A stretch of 24,340 bases of DNA. It comes from Akkermansiaceae bacterium (lineage in GTDB: Bacteria > Verrucomicrobiota > Verrucomicrobiia > Verrucomicrobiales > Akkermansiaceae). Shown here in pieces: positions 6,834 to 14,894 of the stretch. The stretch spans positions 1 through 24,340 of the forward strand of contig JALZUH010000186.1 of assembly GCA_023301645.1 (NCBI GenBank). Direction: 5' to 3'. The translations under genes and the position numbers were made by a program. Below the pieces are notes generated by a model, which saw only the letters and a list, made by a program, of their open reading frames with translations, searched no databases and was not told the origin of the DNA. Each line of letters opens with the position of its first letter. Position 1 is the stretch's first letter.

Positions 6834-8987
6834 ATGCAAATGAATATCGAAACAATGACGATCCCCGTGGGATCAAACCCTATCTCTATGGAGACAGGGA
6901 AACTTGCCAAATTGGCAGACGGTGCTGTGCTCGTGCAGTCAGGTGAAACAAGCATTCTTGTAACTGCTGTTTCCCAATCAAAAATCAAAGCAGGTCAGAG
7001 CTGGTTCCCACTCTCTGTAGAATACAAGGAGCGCGCAGCAGCAGCTGGCGTATTCCCTGGTGGTTACTTCAAGCGTGAAGGACGTCCTACTGAGAAGGAA
7101 ATCCTCACATGCCGTATGACTGACCGTCCACTACGTCCACTTTTCCCTAAAGGATACCTCTACGACACACAGATCGTAGCTCTACTTTTCTCTGCTGACG
7201 GAGTAAACGACGCTGACATTCTCAGCATGAACGGTGCTTCAGCTGCACTTGCTATCTCTGACATTCCATTTGCAGGACCTATTGGTGCTGTTCGTGTAGG
7301 TCGCGTTGATGGTGAATTCATCGTAAACCCAACATTCGCCGAGCGTGAAGAGAGTGATCTCGACCTCGTGTATGTAGGTAATAAGACAGAGGTTATCATG
7401 ATCGAAGGTGCTGCTAACGAGATCCCAGATGCGGACTTCGTAAAAGCTCTCCACTTCGCTCAGTCACAGGTATCTATCATCGTAGATTCTATTACAGACT
7501 TCGCTGCTAAAGTAGGTAAGCCTAAGCGTGAGTATAAAGTAACTCTCGCTAAAGAAGACCTTCTTAAGATCGCTTACGAAATCGCAGGTGACCGCATCGA
7601 AGACGCTATCTACGCTGAGAACAAGATCGAGCGTGCTAAGAAAGTAGGCGCACTTCGTGACGAAGTAGAAGCTGCTATCATGGAGCGTGCTCCTGAGACC
7701 ACTGACTTCGAGATCGAGCAGGCATTTGAATACCTTCAGAAGAAGGCATTCCGTGTAAGCATCATGGAGAAAGGCGTCCGTGCAGACGGTCGTGATATCG
7801 ATACTCTTCGCCCTCTCTATGCAGAGGCTGGAAATATCCCACGCGTTCACGGATCAGCTATCTTCGCACGTGGTGAGACACAGGCTCTCGCTACCGCGAC
7901 TCTTGCTCCTGCTGACGAGCGTCAGTATTTTGACAACTACGCAGGTGGTGAAGACAGCAAGCGCTTCATCCTTCACTATAGTTTCCCACCATTCTCAGTT
8001 GGTGAGGCAGGTCGCTTTGGTGGTCTTAATCGTCGTGAGATCGGTCACGGTGCTCTTGCTGAGCGCTCTATTGCTCCAGTTATCCCAGCTGAGGCTGACT
8101 TCCCATACGCAATGCGTGTGACTTCTGAGGTGCTTGAGTCAAACGGCTCTTCATCCATGGCAACAGTTTGTTCTGGTGTGATGTCACTCCTCGATGCAGG
8201 TGTGCCTCTTATCCGTCCAGTTGGTGCTATCGCCGTTGGTCTCGTAACTGAGCTCAATGAAGATGAAAGCATCAAGGAATACAAGACGATGCTCGACATT
8301 ATCGGAAGTGAAGACTTCTACGGTGACATGGACTTCAAACTTTGCGGAACAAGTGAAGGTATCACAGGTTACCAGCTTGACCTTAAGCTTCCAGGTCTAC
8401 CACTCAGCATCCTCGAGGAAGCTGTAGTTAAGGCTGCTGGCGGACGTGAGAAAGTTCTAGCTAAGATGGACGAAGTCATCGCAGCTCCTAAGGACCTCAG
8501 CGAGCACGCACCACGTATCGAGTCTACTAAGATCGATCCTGAGCGTATCGGCGAGCTTATCGGGCCTGGTGGCAAGAACATCAAAGGTATCCAGGCTGAG
8601 TCTGGCGCTGACCTCAATATCGAGGACGACGGCACCGTGCACGTCTATGCTTCTAAGAAAGAGAGCCTAGACCGCGCGATGGAGATGATTAAGCAGATGT
8701 TTGAAGAGGTAGAGGTAGGCACTGTTTACACAGGTCTTATCGTTTCAACGACAAACTTCGGTGCATTCATGCAGATCCTTCCTGGTAAGGACGGTCTCAT
8801 TCACATCTCTGAGCTGGCTGAAGGCCGCGTTGAGAAGACTGAGGACGTTGTTAAGAAGGGCGACACAGTTACCGCTAAGTGTATCGGTGTTGACGACCGC
8901 GGTCGTGTGAAGATGTCCATCCGTGCTGCTTCACGTGAAGCGAAGCAGAATGAGGCAGCTGCATCATCTGATTCAGAGCAAGCTTAA
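6834..8987 (+). CDS. pnp: Polyribonucleotide nucleotidyltransferase (PNPase)
   Basis: A 717-residue PNPase of normal length, which degrades RNA 3' to 5' with phosphate. Domains in order: first RNase PH-like core (roughly 1-230, with GVFPGGYFKREGRPTEKE and RPLRPLFPKGY), an all-helical linker, second RNase PH core (roughly 310-560, with RGETQALATATL, YSFPPFSVGEAGR and the metal-binding Asp pair in SEDFYGDMDFKLCGTSEG), KH domain with the loop GPGG (ERIGELIGPGGKNIKGI) and a C-terminal S1 domain (VGTVYTGLIVSTTNFGAFMQ; GKDGLIHISELAEGRVEK; VKKGDTVTAKCIGVDDRGRV). ATG at 6834 or 6840 may be the true start. It is followed by a strong terminator. Confidence 0.98.
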   Translation: MQMNIETMTIPVGSNPISMETGKLAKLADGAVLVQSGETSILVTAVSQSKIKAGQSWFPLSVEYKERAAAAGVFPGGYFKREGRPTEKEILTCRMTDRPLRPLFPKGYLYDTQIVALLFSADGVNDADILSMNGASAALAISDIPFAGPIGAVRVGRVDGEFIVNPTFAEREESDLDLVYVGNKTEVIMIEGAANEIPDADFVKALHFAQSQVSIIVDSITDFAAKVGKPKREYKVTLAKEDLLKIAYEIAGDRIEDAIYAENKIERAKKVGALRDEVEAAIMERAPETTDFEIEQAFEYLQKKAFRVSIMEKGVRADGRDIDTLRPLYAEAGNIPRVHGSAIFARGETQALATATLAPADERQYFDNYAGGEDSKRFILHYSFPPFSVGEAGRFGGLNRREIGHGALAERSIAPVIPAEADFPYAMRVTSEVLESNGSSSMATVCSGVMSLLDAGVPLIRPVGAIAVGLVTELNEDESIKEYKTMLDIIGSEDFYGDMDFKLCGTSEGITGYQLDLKLPGLPLSILEEAVVKAAGGREKVLAKMDEVIAAPKDLSEHAPRIESTKIDPERIGELIGPGGKNIKGIQAESGADLNIEDDGTVHVYASKKESLDRAMEMIKQMFEEVEVGTVYTGLIVSTTNFGAFMQILPGKDGLIHISELAEGRVEKTEDVVKKGDTVTAKCIGVDDRGRVKMSIRAASREAKQNEAAASSDSEQA

Positions 8988-9031
8988 TACGGCTGAAGAC
9001 GTTCTTAGGTGAACGGAATCATTACTATTTC

Positions 9032-9064
9032 ACGGCGAGTCATACTATGGCTCGCCGTTTTTTT
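9032..9064 (+). terminator. Intrinsic terminator after pnp
   Basis: ACGGCGAG (9032-9039) pairs with CTCGCCGT (9051-9058); a further T-G and C-G pair can extend the stem inward, leaving loop ATACTAT. A run of seven T (9058-9064) follows. Textbook rho-independent terminator, 44 bases after the pnp stop. Confidence 0.93.
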
Positions 9065-9196
9065 GTGCCTTTTATCAATAAGTGGCTAGATCGGAATGTA
9101 GTTCTAGAAAAGGGGGAGAGATCTCTCAAACCTGTAAAGTGGTCCAATTGGTGGATTTATCTTTGGAATTTCATCAGTGCTGTTTAGAACTAGCTC

Positions 9197-10339
9197 ATGC
9201 TTGATTGGATGAATATGTTCCTACCTTTTAGTTGGCAAAACCCTGTTTTCATAGTGGCAGCTTTGTTGCTAGGTGCAGCTATTGGCTCATTTCTCAATGT
9301 CGCTATTTACAGGCTGCCGCGCGGTCTATCGGTCAATGAGCCGAAGCGCTCTTTCTGCCCTGTGTGTAAGAAGGGGATACCGATGTATCGAAATATTCCT
9401 TTGTTTACGTGGCTCGCTCAGGCGGGTAAGTGTGCTGAGTGTAAGTGCCGTATTCCATTTCGATATTTCGCCGTTGAGTTACTTACCGCCCTACTCTTTG
9501 TCCTGATGTGGGTGAGCTTTTCTGCTGATCCCAGAGAGGCGCTTTTCTACATGCTCATGGTGGCATTGCTCATTGTGGTGGTCTTTGTCGATATTGAGCT
9601 GATGCTCATCCCCTTACAGGTGACATGGCTAGGGACTGCTCTGGGCGTTGTGGCGGCTGTGGTGGTTCAGCATCACTTGGGCGTAGAGGGGATGGTCAAT
9701 GGGTTTAAGGCTTCGGTGATCGGCTTTTTTGCGGGCTTTGGCGGACTGTGGGCAGTGGTATTACTAGGGAAGCTGGCTTTTGGTAAAAAGAAAATCGAAT
9801 TTGAGGGCTCTGTTGACTGGATGTTACGCGAGCCAGAAGATGAGACTGATATCGAGCAGGATCTATGCTTCGTGGTCGATGGTGAGGCTCATGAGTGGAC
9901 GGATTTATTTAATCGCAAGAGCGACCGACTGATCGTGACGGGTAGTGATTTCCTCATCGATGGTAAGCGCGCTGATGGCTCGGAGATGGTCATCCGTGGT
10001 GAGAGTATCGAGCTTGAGGGTGAGAAGATCAGTATCGAGTCGCTGAAGTCTCTGAGTGGTAGGGCTACGAAGGTGACCATTCCACGCGAGGCGATGGGTA
10101 TGGGTGATGTTTACCTGATGGGTATGCTGGGCGCATGCCTTGGCTGGCAATCGGTGATTTTCACCATTTTTGCGGCATGTATCTTTAGTATCGTCGTTGC
10201 CGTTTTTGGTAAATTAGGCTTCGGCAATAGGATGCCCTTTGGTCCTAGCTTGGCCATGGGCGGCTTTTGCTGGATCTTTTGGGGATGGGATGTGTGGAAC
10301 TGGTATTTCAGCCTGATCCTTCTCTCAGGCGGCGCTTAG
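9197..10339 (+). CDS. Type IV prepilin peptidase (A24 family) with large inserted domain
   Basis: A 380-residue bifunctional prepilin peptidase/N-methyltransferase of the PilD/GspO type, an inner-membrane aspartyl protease that processes type IV pilins or type II secretion pseudopilins. The N-terminal domain has GSFLNVAIYRLPRG and the four-cysteine zinc motif (Cys54, Cys57, Cys79, Cys82). The first catalytic Asp is Asp132 in VDIELMLIP; the usual IPD is IPL here. The second is Asp304 in the conserved GMGDVYL. The catalytic Asps are 172 residues apart against about 64 in classical enzymes. The extra ~100 residues (about 197-297) form a soluble beta-rich insert (CFVVDGEAHEWTDLFN; DFLIDGKRADGSEMVIRGES) between membrane helices. 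No pilus genes are adjacent. It follows a terminator and so starts its own transcript. Confidence 0.88.
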   Translation: MLDWMNMFLPFSWQNPVFIVAALLLGAAIGSFLNVAIYRLPRGLSVNEPKRSFCPVCKKGIPMYRNIPLFTWLAQAGKCAECKCRIPFRYFAVELLTALLFVLMWVSFSADPREALFYMLMVALLIVVVFVDIELMLIPLQVTWLGTALGVVAAVVVQHHLGVEGMVNGFKASVIGFFAGFGGLWAVVLLGKLAFGKKKIEFEGSVDWMLREPEDETDIEQDLCFVVDGEAHEWTDLFNRKSDRLIVTGSDFLIDGKRADGSEMVIRGESIELEGEKISIESLKSLSGRATKVTIPREAMGMGDVYLMGMLGACLGWQSVIFTIFAACIFSIVVAVFGKLGFGNRMPFGPSLAMGGFCWIFWGWDVWNWYFSLILLSGGA

Positions 10340-10402
10340 TGGGAGTGTGTTCACACGCTACTTACGGTTTCGAAAATACCGCCTTATAGCCAGCTGGGAC
10401 AC

Positions 10403-11284
10403 CTAGATCTCAGTGATCTCGGTGCCGACACCTGACTTGGTAAAGATCTCAAGTAGTAGTGAGTGCGCGACTCTTCCGTCGATGAAGTGAACCTTGCTGA
10501 CACCCGCAGAGAGGGCATCTAGGGCGGAGTTGATTTTTGGCAGCATCCCTCCTGAGATCACACCTTCGGCAATGAGCTCGCTAGCCGAGTTACGGTTGAT
10601 GGATGGGATGAGTGTTGTTTGATCGGATGGGTCTGAGAGCAGGCCGGGCACGTCGGAGAGGTAGATGAGTTTGGCTGGTTTGATCGCACATGCAAGGGCG
10701 GCAGCGGCGAGGTCGGCATTTACATTGAGTAGATTACCTGTCTGGCTTTCTTTACCGAGTGGAGAGACTACAGGGACGACTTGCTCATCAAGGGCGGCCT
10801 GTATTTTCTCAACACGGCATGAGCTCACTTGTCCGACTCTGCCGATGTCGATGCTGTTACCCTCATCATCAAGGACGGCGAGCTTCTCTGCGGTGAAGAC
10901 ATCAGAGCCATGCACACCTACTGCCTTACCACCGTATTCATTGATATTAGACACGAGGCCTGAGTTGATTTTCCCGTGTAGGGTCTTGTCAACAATCTCT
11001 ACTGCCTCGGCGGTGGTGACACGGTAACCGCCGATGAAATTAGCCTCTAGTCCAGCTTCCTCCATGGCGGCCGAGATGGCCTTGCCGCCACCGTGGACGA
11101 TGACGGGATTAATACCTGCGACTTCCATGAAGACAATATCTCGCATTACCTTGCGCACTAGCTCGGGGTCTTCCATTGCGGAGCCGCCCATTTTAATAAG
11201 GAAGGTTTCGCCGCGAAATGACTGCAGGTAGGGGAGTGCCTCGATGAGGACGGAGGCTTTATTGATCGTTTCGTGAAGTGACAT
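10403..11284 (-). CDS. argB: Acetylglutamate kinase
   Basis: A 293-residue N-acetylglutamate kinase, second step of the arginine pathway (acetylglutamate to acetylglutamyl phosphate, ATP-dependent, cytoplasmic). Visible motifs are FLIKMGGSAMED (catalytic Lys and glycine loop), VIVHGGGKAIS, the substrate region ANFIGGYRVTTAEAVEIVD, LLNVNADLAAAALACAI, the nucleotide-binding YLSDVPGLL and GGMLPKINSALDA. The N-terminal extension HETINKASVLIEALPYLQSF resembles the kinked helix found in arginine-feedback-inhibited enzymes, so inhibition by arginine is likely (inference). No other arg gene is nearby. It is the last gene of a same-strand run that begins at mutY and faces the prepilin peptidase gene tail to tail. 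Confidence 0.97.
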   Translation of the reverse strand: MSLHETINKASVLIEALPYLQSFRGETFLIKMGGSAMEDPELVRKVMRDIVFMEVAGINPVIVHGGGKAISAAMEEAGLEANFIGGYRVTTAEAVEIVDKTLHGKINSGLVSNINEYGGKAVGVHGSDVFTAEKLAVLDDEGNSIDIGRVGQVSSCRVEKIQAALDEQVVPVVSPLGKESQTGNLLNVNADLAAAALACAIKPAKLIYLSDVPGLLSDPSDQTTLIPSINRNSASELIAEGVISGGMLPKINSALDALSAGVSKVHFIDGRVAHSLLLEIFTKSGVGTEITEI

Positions 11285-11360
11285 AGGGTGAGTTTATGAA
11301 GAAGGTGATAGGATGGGTGTGGGAAGACTAGCGTGCTTAGTAGCTGAATAAGAAGCGCTA

Positions 11361-12839
11361 TCAGTTAGCATGCTTTTGGTAGCGTATTACATTGAAAATC
11401 CAGGCAGTGAGGATAGCGGCTAGAGATGGAGGCATGGTGACCCACTGGTTCATGTTCTGCATCATGAAGAGTAATCCCGCTAAGAGAGTGAGTGTGAGTA
11501 GTAGGTAGTAGCCGTGGAAGGCAAAGCTATTCACCCCAGTAATCAGGTAGATGAAAAAAGCAATAGCCGTGAAGACTGCGAGCTCAGTATGAGGTGGCGC
11601 TCTTAAAATAGGTCCCTTAGTGACCTTTGGAAGAGGAGATGCAGAAGCCTCCACAGCGGCGATTGGAATGAACTTAGTGAAGTCTGAGGCGGTTACTAGT
11701 AATTGATTAAGCCTTTCTGGTGAGAAGCTGTTTGTGGCGAGGGTTTTCTCACCAATAGCCTGTATGATCGACACTTTGGTAGTGGCTGAATCGATGCCGT
11801 CAGGAGTGCTGTCCTCTGGGGTGAGACCTACTGTGGTGCGCTTCTGTGATTTGACGTCGAGGTTCTCATTATTTGGCTCAGGATTGCTTATATCTGCGCT
11901 CGCTGTGTCGTTGTTGGTCGTTGTTTGCTCAGGTCTTGTCTCAAGTAGAGTTTCAGCAGGGATTGTATGAAGTGCTAGTTTCTCAATCTCTGCGAGTGGT
12001 GTCTGGACTCTGCCAAATCGGTCAATAGGTATGGTGACACCATCTTCTCCTAGCTGAATGAACTGACCGACGTGTATGGTGAGCTCATCGATACTTACCT
12101 CGTGAGCACTCATGAGGGTGAGTAGCTCGAGTGAGGGGATGAGACCTTCATCTTCCCACTGTGCGAGCATGGGAATGTAGTCGTCGTGATTAGGCTCTTC
12201 ACTTTCGATGGTGTTAAATCCTGCTAGAGTTCGTTCTCCGCCATTCGGGTGCTTGGGCAGAGTGACTCGATTGACCGTGGGTAAGCTTTGGTATTTGCCG
12301 ATGATTTTCGAGAAGGGAATTAGTGCACGCTTTAGCGATGGGGGAATGGGGCGCTTCATCGACCCTCTTGCTACGGGGAGCGCTATGTAGGCGTGCTCAA
12401 AGGGGGTTAGTCTGCTGTCGAGTGCGTTGAGCGCCATTTGGCTGTGCTCGTCCCATGATAGTTGGGTGGCGAAAATCACGGATTTTTCACCCTGCTCGTG
12501 AAGTGCGTCTAAGATGACGGCGTAGTCGAGTGGTGAGGGGGGGGAGGTTTCAAAGATGCGGTGAGGGTCATCGGTGATTGCAATGATCCGATAGAAAGGG
12601 GCGATAGGTGGGAGCTCTTCACCGGGGCGCTCTATGGGAGGGAGTATGATCTCGGGGGCAGCTTCTGGAACGATAAGTTTCAGTTGAGCGTCATTGCTGA
12701 GCTCTAGCTTGTGAATGTCGCCGTAGAACTTGATAAGATGAAGGTCGAGATCTTTGACCGTTGGGATCTTATGAGCTAGGCCTAATATCAAGAGCCCACT
12801 TACCAGTGCTAGCATGGTAATGATGAGCGATGGCTTCAT
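11361..12839 (-). CDS. CHASE2-like membrane protein without an output domain
   Basis: A 492-residue protein of unknown function. It has an N-terminal membrane segment (about residues 5-22), a long extracytoplasmic region, and three C-terminal membrane segments at about 420-436, 444-460 and 472-485. This is the order of CHASE2 sensor modules (one helix, outside domain, three helices). Short stretches fit CHASE2 too: RIIAITDD, then DYAVILDALHEQGEKSVIFA, a later GFNTIE, IPSLELLTLM and IPIDRFGRVQTPL. CHASE2 proteins usually continue into a kinase or cyclase; here the protein ends a few residues after the last helix. Residues about 310-360 are low-complexity, rich in Thr, Asn, Asp and Glu, and look disordered. 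Located between amgK and argB with 70-80 base gaps. The CHASE2 link is my inference from layout and short similarities. Confidence 0.6.
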   Translation of the reverse strand: MKPSLIITMLALVSGLLILGLAHKIPTVKDLDLHLIKFYGDIHKLELSNDAQLKLIVPEAAPEIILPPIERPGEELPPIAPFYRIIAITDDPHRIFETSPPSPLDYAVILDALHEQGEKSVIFATQLSWDEHSQMALNALDSRLTPFEHAYIALPVARGSMKRPIPPSLKRALIPFSKIIGKYQSLPTVNRVTLPKHPNGGERTLAGFNTIESEEPNHDDYIPMLAQWEDEGLIPSLELLTLMSAHEVSIDELTIHVGQFIQLGEDGVTIPIDRFGRVQTPLAEIEKLALHTIPAETLLETRPEQTTTNNDTASADISNPEPNNENLDVKSQKRTTVGLTPEDSTPDGIDSATTKVSIIQAIGEKTLATNSFSPERLNQLLVTASDFTKFIPIAAVEASASPLPKVTKGPILRAPPHTELAVFTAIAFFIYLITGVNSFAFHGYYLLLTLTLLAGLLFMMQNMNQWVTMPPSLAAILTAWIFNVIRYQKHAN

Positions 12840-12913
12840 GTGAGGGGGCTAAGTCGGGGCTCGTTTTTTATGCCGAGCTTAGTTTGGCGTGCATTGTATG
12901 CTAGTAGCGGCCG

Positions 12914-13879
12914 TTACTGCGCGTCTACTGCATCGAGCACGGGCAAAAGGGCTTCTTCTACATCGGAGCCTTTGATGACACTTCTGAGGATTTTGGCAGC
13001 CTTGGGGATCTGCTCTAGATACCACTCTTGATGTGGTTGGGCTCCAATTTTGGCGAAGGCACCCATGGCTTGCATGAGGCGCTGGGTAGCGCATTTTTGG
13101 AAAATTGAGGCGATAGGCTCTTCTTCAGATACTTCTTCCCAGAGGTCGAGTAGCTTTTGTTGCTCTTCTTCAGAGTGATCCATATATGGGTCATAGATGA
13201 GGGAGGCGATGTCGTATTCTTGTCTGCCACGGCGCATGCCTTGGAAGTCGATGAGCCATGCTTTGCCTTCATGGGCGATGATGTTCTGGCTTTGGAAATC
13301 GCGATGCACGAGGTTACGCGATGAGGCTCCTAGGTCCTTGGCCATTTGGTGGAGGGCAGGGTGCTCCGAGAGTTCGTCGACGATGGCGGGATTCATGCTG
13401 AGGTGCTCGTCAGCTAGCTGGTCAAAGAAGTAGTTCTGCTCCCAGCGATACATGTCTTCGTCAAATGGTGCTTGGAATTCGAGATCTTTAGGCACTCGGG
13501 TGTAGAAGAGCTTATCGAGCTGCTGGAAGGCAGATCTGTAGATGGGCTCGCGCACTTCCCATGGCTCGTCCTTGAGGCTGAGTAGGTCGACATCTCCGAG
13601 GTCTTCTACGAGGGCAACACGTCTGCCGGGGTGGTCGTAGATGACTTCCGGGACATTGAATTTTGCGCCTTTGAGGAAGTCCGATACAGGGATGTAGTTA
13701 GCACTGTCCTTACGATCTAGGGTGTAGTGAATGCCGATGTAGGTAGGGAATCCTTCTGGCTTGAGTCGGATGATCGTGCGCCCCGAGGCCCCCTTGGTGA
13801 TGGGCTCCATAATGCAGGAGTGTGTGGGGCCGAGTTCGAGGTGATTACGAACTGCGGTGAGAAGTGTATCGGCAGGCAT
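12914..13879 (-). CDS. amgK: Anomeric sugar kinase, AmgK-like (APH family)
   Basis: A 321-residue aminoglycoside-phosphotransferase-fold kinase. The Brenner motif LVHRDFQSQNI carries catalytic Asp194, and IDFQGMRRGRQEYDIASLIYDPY carries the metal-binding Asp211; this second block is characteristic of AmgK. AmgK phosphorylates the anomeric hydroxyl of N-acetylmuramic acid (and GlcNAc) to give the 1-phosphate, which MurU converts to UDP-MurNAc. This recycles cell wall sugars past the fosfomycin-sensitive MurA step. The murU-like gene is the next gene upstream, 100 bases away, as in pseudomonads. ATG at 13879 has no Shine-Dalgarno sequence; tandem 18-bp repeats and a weak promoter-like pair lie just upstream. 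True antibiotic phosphotransferase activity is unlikely. Confidence 0.85.
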   Translation of the reverse strand: MPADTLLTAVRNHLELGPTHSCIMEPITKGASGRTIIRLKPEGFPTYIGIHYTLDRKDSANYIPVSDFLKGAKFNVPEVIYDHPGRRVALVEDLGDVDLLSLKDEPWEVREPIYRSAFQQLDKLFYTRVPKDLEFQAPFDEDMYRWEQNYFFDQLADEHLSMNPAIVDELSEHPALHQMAKDLGASSRNLVHRDFQSQNIIAHEGKAWLIDFQGMRRGRQEYDIASLIYDPYMDHSEEEQQKLLDLWEEVSEEEPIASIFQKCATQRLMQAMGAFAKIGAQPHQEWYLEQIPKAAKILRSVIKGSDVEEALLPVLDAVDAQ

Positions 13880-13928
13880 GAGACAGGGTTTATAAACTAT
13901 GAAAAAAGAGTCAAGAATGATGTATTCA

Positions 13929-13963
13929 AACCGTATTGGTTATTCGAACCGTATTGGTTATTC
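13929..13963. repeat. Tandem 18-bp direct repeat with internal dyads upstream of amgK
   Basis: The unit AACCGTATTGGTTATTCG occupies 13929-13946 and is repeated at 13947-13963 (the 18th base differs). Each unit contains the dyad AACC-GTATT-GGTT, a shape expected for a DNA-binding site. On the minus strand the repeats lie 50-85 bases before the amgK ATG. TTGACT (13914-13909) and TATAAA (13894-13889) follow them, but with a 14-base spacer, shorter than ideal. They could be regulator sites for amgK or a simple duplication. Confidence 0.6.
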
Positions 13964-13979
13964 TTAGTATGTTCGTTAT

Positions 13980-14867
13980 CTAGCTAATGATGATTTCGCC
14001 GTCGTGGCGGCTGTTTTCTTCAAGCTTCACACTTGGCCAGATGATGGTGTTTTTAACCGTGGCGCTGGCGGGGATTTCTACGTCAGGGCCAACGACACAG
14101 CTCTTACTGCAAACATCGGCATCAGGATGGATCTTCGCATCAGGGTGAATGGCCGTTATTGGGCTATCACTTGGGGCGCTCTCTAGTAGCTGACGGTGGA
14201 CATCCCGGTAGGTCTGAGGGTTGCCAATATCGAGCCAGTGACCGTCATCGAGAACGACGGCGCCTAGTTTTCCAACTTTGATAAGCTCGATGAAGGCGGG
14301 CACGATAGAGACGACTTCCTCATCGGGGATGAGATCGATGATTTCGGGATTAATGCAGTAGATGCCGGTGAATTGGTGGGTTTCAGGATCACTTGTGAGG
14401 GTGCTTCGCATGTCGGTAATGAGCTCTCCCGACAGGCTGACATTACAGTTTTCACCAGATGAGCGCAGTGCAAGGGTGGCAACATGACCAGATGCTTCGT
14501 GCTGCTTGATAAGCTGAGAAATGTCAATGTCGGTAAGGATGTCACCATTGTAGATAAGTAATGGGTCATTACCTATAAAGGATGCGATATTGCGAATACC
14601 ACCACCTGTTTCTAAAAGAGTCTCTTCGTGAAAGAAGTCGATGCTGGTCCCTTCGAATTCGCCATTGGGGTATGCCTGGTTCCACGCTTCGGGTATGTGG
14701 TGGGTGTTAATGGCGAAGCTTTCTATGCCCGCTGAGATGCAGTGGCGCAAGGCGTAGTTTGCCATTGGCTCGTGGAAAATCGGCACGAGTGGCTTGGGTA
14801 ATACATTAGTTAGCGGGCGAAGGCGGGTGCCTAGACCTGCACCGAGGATGAAAGCTTTCTTAATCAC
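13980..14867 (-). CDS. murU: Sugar-1-phosphate nucleotidyltransferase, MurU-like
   Basis: A 295-residue NTP_transferase protein. The N-terminal signature is AFILGAGLGTRLRPLTNVLPKP, in two parts (AFILGAGLGTRLRPL; PKPLVPI), followed by PMANYALRH, LIYNGDILTDIDIS and GHWLDIGNPQTYRDV. After residue 240 there is a short left-handed beta-helix-like tail (HPDAKIHPDADVCSKSCVVG; ATVKNTIIWPSVKL), which minimal MurU lacks. Next to amgK, the best reading is MurNAc-1-phosphate uridylyltransferase giving UDP-MurNAc. A mannose- or glucose-1-phosphate nucleotidyltransferase is the alternative. The start is GTG at 14867, 27 bases after the mutY stop, indicating co-transcription with mutY. Confidence 0.82.
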   Translation of the reverse strand: MIKKAFILGAGLGTRLRPLTNVLPKPLVPIFHEPMANYALRHCISAGIESFAINTHHIPEAWNQAYPNGEFEGTSIDFFHEETLLETGGGIRNIASFIGNDPLLIYNGDILTDIDISQLIKQHEASGHVATLALRSSGENCNVSLSGELITDMRSTLTSDPETHQFTGIYCINPEIIDLIPDEEVVSIVPAFIELIKVGKLGAVVLDDGHWLDIGNPQTYRDVHRQLLESAPSDSPITAIHPDAKIHPDADVCSKSCVVGPDVEIPASATVKNTIIWPSVKLEENSRHDGEIIIS

Positions 14868-14894
14868 GGTCTGAGCATGAGGAGTATCCTGCCG

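Noticed and set aside
9116..9127. Palindrome GAGAGATCTCTC, with CCAATTGG at 9144-9151, before the prepilin peptidase gene
   Set aside because: Short palindromes occur by chance; no second copy or promoter context supports a role.
10340..10402. Small hairpins in the gap between the prepilin peptidase gene and argB as a bidirectional terminator
   Set aside because: CGGT/ACCG and GTGT/ACAC stems are only 4-5 bp and have no T-run.
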